Shown here one piece after another: positions 34,611 through 64,000 of a stretch of 64,000 nucleotides of DNA. Both the position numbers and the translations under genes were made by a program. Every line of letters starts with the position of its first letter. Within the stretch, counting starts at the first letter, position 1. The notes under the pieces are model-generated. The model did no database searches, had not been told where the DNA came from, and saw only the letters and a program-made list of their open reading frames with translations. This DNA comes from Distichodus sexfasciatus. Its lineage: Eukaryota > Chordata > Actinopteri > Characiformes > Distichodontidae. Where the stretch lies: contig JAVGVS010000476.1 in NCBI GenBank assembly GCA_032718565.1, positions 124,001-188,000 on the forward strand, in the 5' to 3' direction.

Positions 34611-35246
34611 GTGACTGCACGGCAAACCAGTCGCTTGTCGCAAATTTTCAAAATTGAGTTATGTTTTCATGAAAGGGCATAAATCAAGCTTCAAAACGAT
34701 ACCTATATGGAATGAATGTGACGACATATGACTGAGATATCAACATTCAAAGGAGTCGGGTTTCTCCTGTCACGCCAAGTGAGAAACGGAGAAATCTGCC
34801 TTTGAAGTTGACTATCGCCGTAGCACTCACAGACACTTGGTGCGGTCGCGGCTACGTTTGTATTTACGGTAGCCTACGCTGCATTCAAAGCCACACGGAT
34901 AGCCTACCTGCGTTAGGTTAACTGAACTCGGGAGACGGATTCCGGAGAAATATCTTGACGCTAGTCAGCCAGTGGATTTAGCGTAAATATTGAAGTAGAG
35001 CGGTCAAAACAGAAACTTTTAACATTCTGCTGGAATTTAATTTCTCACCTCAAGAAAGTCACGTTTTTAGGATGGAAAGGGTCAGTTTTTCAGTGAAATT
35101 TATTCACAACAGTACAGTATAGACCTTCCACTGTTTCAAAACACTAAAAACAAAAAATCTAAAATTTTACCCCATACAACATAAACGGTCATTTTTCTCG
35201 GAAACGTCCGTCACGAAAAGCGACTAGTTTTGCCGTGCAGAGTCAC
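34611..35246. mobile_element. MITE with GTGACT-GCACGGCAAA ends, 636 bp
   Basis: The left end GTGACTGCACGGCAAA and right end TTTGCCGTGCAGAGTCAC are inverted repeats with a one-base length difference. ATATAT flanks both sides, but low complexity makes the duplication length unsure. It appears inserted in a hAT-type MITE whose right end is CATATCGCCCAGCCCTA at 35293-35315. Confidence 0.6.
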
Positions 35247-35319
35247 ATATATCGATATCTGCTGAAATGTAAAAAAAAATCGAGATAAGATTTTTTCCAT
35301 ATCGCCCAGCCCTAACTGA

Positions 35320-36254
35320 AACTAAACAACATGACAGCTGCCAAGCCTCCAGAACTCCCAGTGGGACCTTTTTCGGCTCCTGCAGTTCCCACTTGCACGC
35401 TACTCTTCCCTTCTGGCTCAAATATGATATATGATACATCTCTCTCTCGCTCTTTCTTATCATTGTTGTGTAACCATGGCAGTCTGCTCTTCCTCACACG
35501 TGTTTCTTACACTGCTGTCTCTTTTTCCTTCATTTTTTACTTCCTAAATCTGTCTCTGTCTCTCCCTCTTTGTATCTGCTTTCCGATACCTTAAAAGGCA
35601 GCACATTTGCTCATTTCTGATGCATGGTATTGAAACGTCTGCAGCAGTGGACGCATTCCAGGTAACTGTTTGTGAGACAAAAGAAGACTTTTCTCTCTGT
35701 TTGTTTCTATCTGTAGGTGGGACTGTAATTACTAGAACTGGAACAAAGTAGTTGTCTGTTTGACATGTTTTTTGCTACATACAACTTAGTCCCTTCTCAA
35801 TGCCTCTACCAACAGCCCTGACACACAGAGCTAATTTAGGAGCCTCTGAGGAGGAACAAGAGGAGGAGGAGGAGAAGGCGTGTGCTTACAGACGCTTTTA
35901 GAAAGCAGGGCTGGTGTGGAGACTGAGAGGTATAATGAGATGGAGGGGGGAAACGAAAAGAGGTTTTTATAGAGGTTCTTAGTTTGCTCGTCACTCGAGC
36001 AGATTAACGTCCCGTCCTGCCGTTCAGATCCCATGCCAGTAAAGAGATACACATTGTAGATTAAGTGGCCGAACCTCTTCCATTCCTTCTTGTTGGTATA
36101 GCTTCAGAGGACAGCTTACTGAGAAGATTGGTAATACGATGACTGAAATTATTACACTATGTTGGATATGCTTGTGAAAAATTTGGCATGCCATGTCTGA
36201 GCTACATCTTGCATTCTGGAACTTACCCTTTGTCCTTTGTCTCTTTCCTTTTAG
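35320..36254. other. Presumed intron, nothing recognised
   Basis: Short pyrimidine- and purine-rich runs only. Confidence 0.4.
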
Positions 36255-36458
36255 GCCTGACTCTTTCCCCCCGCCCCGCCATCACTTGCTGTGGCATCAG
36301 CCCATCAAACCTGGACCACAAAAACAGCCTGGAGATCTTGGTTCATGCCTTGCAACGCCTTGCTCGAGTTACGGTCGTCTCACTGCCTTTTTGTCCTACC
36401 GCCTTTTCACAGGAGAGTATGACCATGACAATGGGCAAACAGTTACTGTAAATTACAG
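36255..36458 (+). other. Candidate 5'-UTR exon of hecw2
   Basis: CTTTCCTTTTAG precedes and GTGTGT follows a 204-nt block that is GC-richer than its surroundings. It has no frame continuing into the start-codon exon, so at best it is a leader exon. Confidence 0.2.
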
Positions 36459-36798
36459 GTGTGTAAACGCCAAGACAGAATTCATGGATTTGAATGGCTT
36501 TACGATGACCTGCAAGCTGTAAATATGGGTGAACTTTGACTGGCACATGCTCAAGTGAACCCTGTTCGTGTGCCCTTGTGGCGGCGGTGGTGGTTTCCTT
36601 TCAAATTCAGTGAGGTCAAGAAAAGTGCAGTGGCCTTGGGCATCTTTGTAGCATATCTACAAAGGCAGCAGGGGAGGTGGTGACCTGCATAGTCAAGGAC
36701 TGTAAGAGGGCTTTTGGGCCACTCTTGGGTCACGTTCAGATTACCAACCCACCCTACCTCTACCCGCTTTTTGGCCTTTGTTTCTCCCGGCCCCACAG

Positions 36799-36923
36799 TA
36801 CCTCCGTGATCCACCATTCGCCTCTCTGGCCACAGCCGTCTCCTCCCCCACCCCCACCCTCACACTCCCCCTCCTCACCACCCAGGTCCCTCACCTCACC
36901 ACGCTCCCCACCCTCACCTCACC
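36799..36923 (+). other. hecw2: hecw2 5' UTR in the start-codon exon
   Basis: A CCCGGCCCCACAG acceptor ends at 36798. The following 125 nt are C-rich, with no ATG in the reading frame before 36924. Confidence 0.6.
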
Positions 36924-63881
<26,958 letters not shown>

Positions 63882-64000
63882 CCCGAACTCTGAACTCATT
63901 CCGTGACGGGCGCCCCGGTTTTCTCTCTGCAAGCTTTGCGAGGAGAGACTCAAAAGCCTCAACACTTGGAGTCACGTCCTACCTGCTTGACGGGACAGTC
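63882..64000 (+). other. hecw2: hecw2 3' UTR start
   Basis: Runs off the window. No polyadenylation signal within the visible 119 bases. Confidence 0.7.

Overview
This is vertebrate, almost certainly teleost, genomic DNA. The window has a split gene with GT-AG introns, dense dinucleotide and trinucleotide microsatellites, and many transposon relics of kinds typical of bony fish: hAT elements with 8-bp target duplications, a Kolobok-like TTAA element with a THAP fragment, Tc1, Penelope-like and LINE relics, and a tRNA-derived SINE. There are no operons, bacterial genes or CRISPR arrays. I cannot name the species.

Only one gene is intact: a plus-strand orthologue of HECW2, a C2-WW-WW-HECT E3 ubiquitin ligase. 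I joined 29 coding exons from the ATG at 36924 to the TGA at 63881. All splice phases agree and the joined frame is 4332 nt (1443 codons plus stop). A CpG-rich stretch at 22915-23607 ends in a strong splice donor and is the likely promoter and non-coding first exon, about 13 kb upstream of the start codon. That leader holds a 57-codon upstream ORF with 20 histidines. The catalytic cysteine is residue 1411.

Region 1-22,890 is a gene graveyard. It holds an alpha-1,3-fucosyltransferase (GT10) pseudogene at 99-1224 with an internal stop and a frameshift; isolated exon-like pieces at 7479-7590 (EF-hand-like), 11749-11871 (fibronectin III, L1-CAM-like) and 21213-21334 (unknown); and layered transposons: a Tc1 relic, a hAT composite (about 5.7-10.1 kb), a Penelope-like reverse transcriptase relic, a 5'-truncated LINE with 13-bp target duplications, a retrotransposon leader and gag start, a hAT element with a perfect 8-bp duplication, and a 695-bp foldback element beside the CpG-rich leader.

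Region 23,608-36,798 is the presumed first intron, filled with SINE copies, hAT-type elements and minisatellites. Region 37,258-63,769 holds the coding introns. These carry more SINEs, three copies of one local repeat family with a minisatellite-like tail, and several elements with readable insertion scars. The clearest is intron 14, where a 1.2-kb Kolobok-like element (TTAA duplication) sits inside a hAT element (TGGTAGCT duplication).

I found no convincing new biological system. The best leads are the His-rich upstream ORF, the datable nested insertions, the orphan exons, two miRNA-like hairpins and the hecw2-restricted repeat family.
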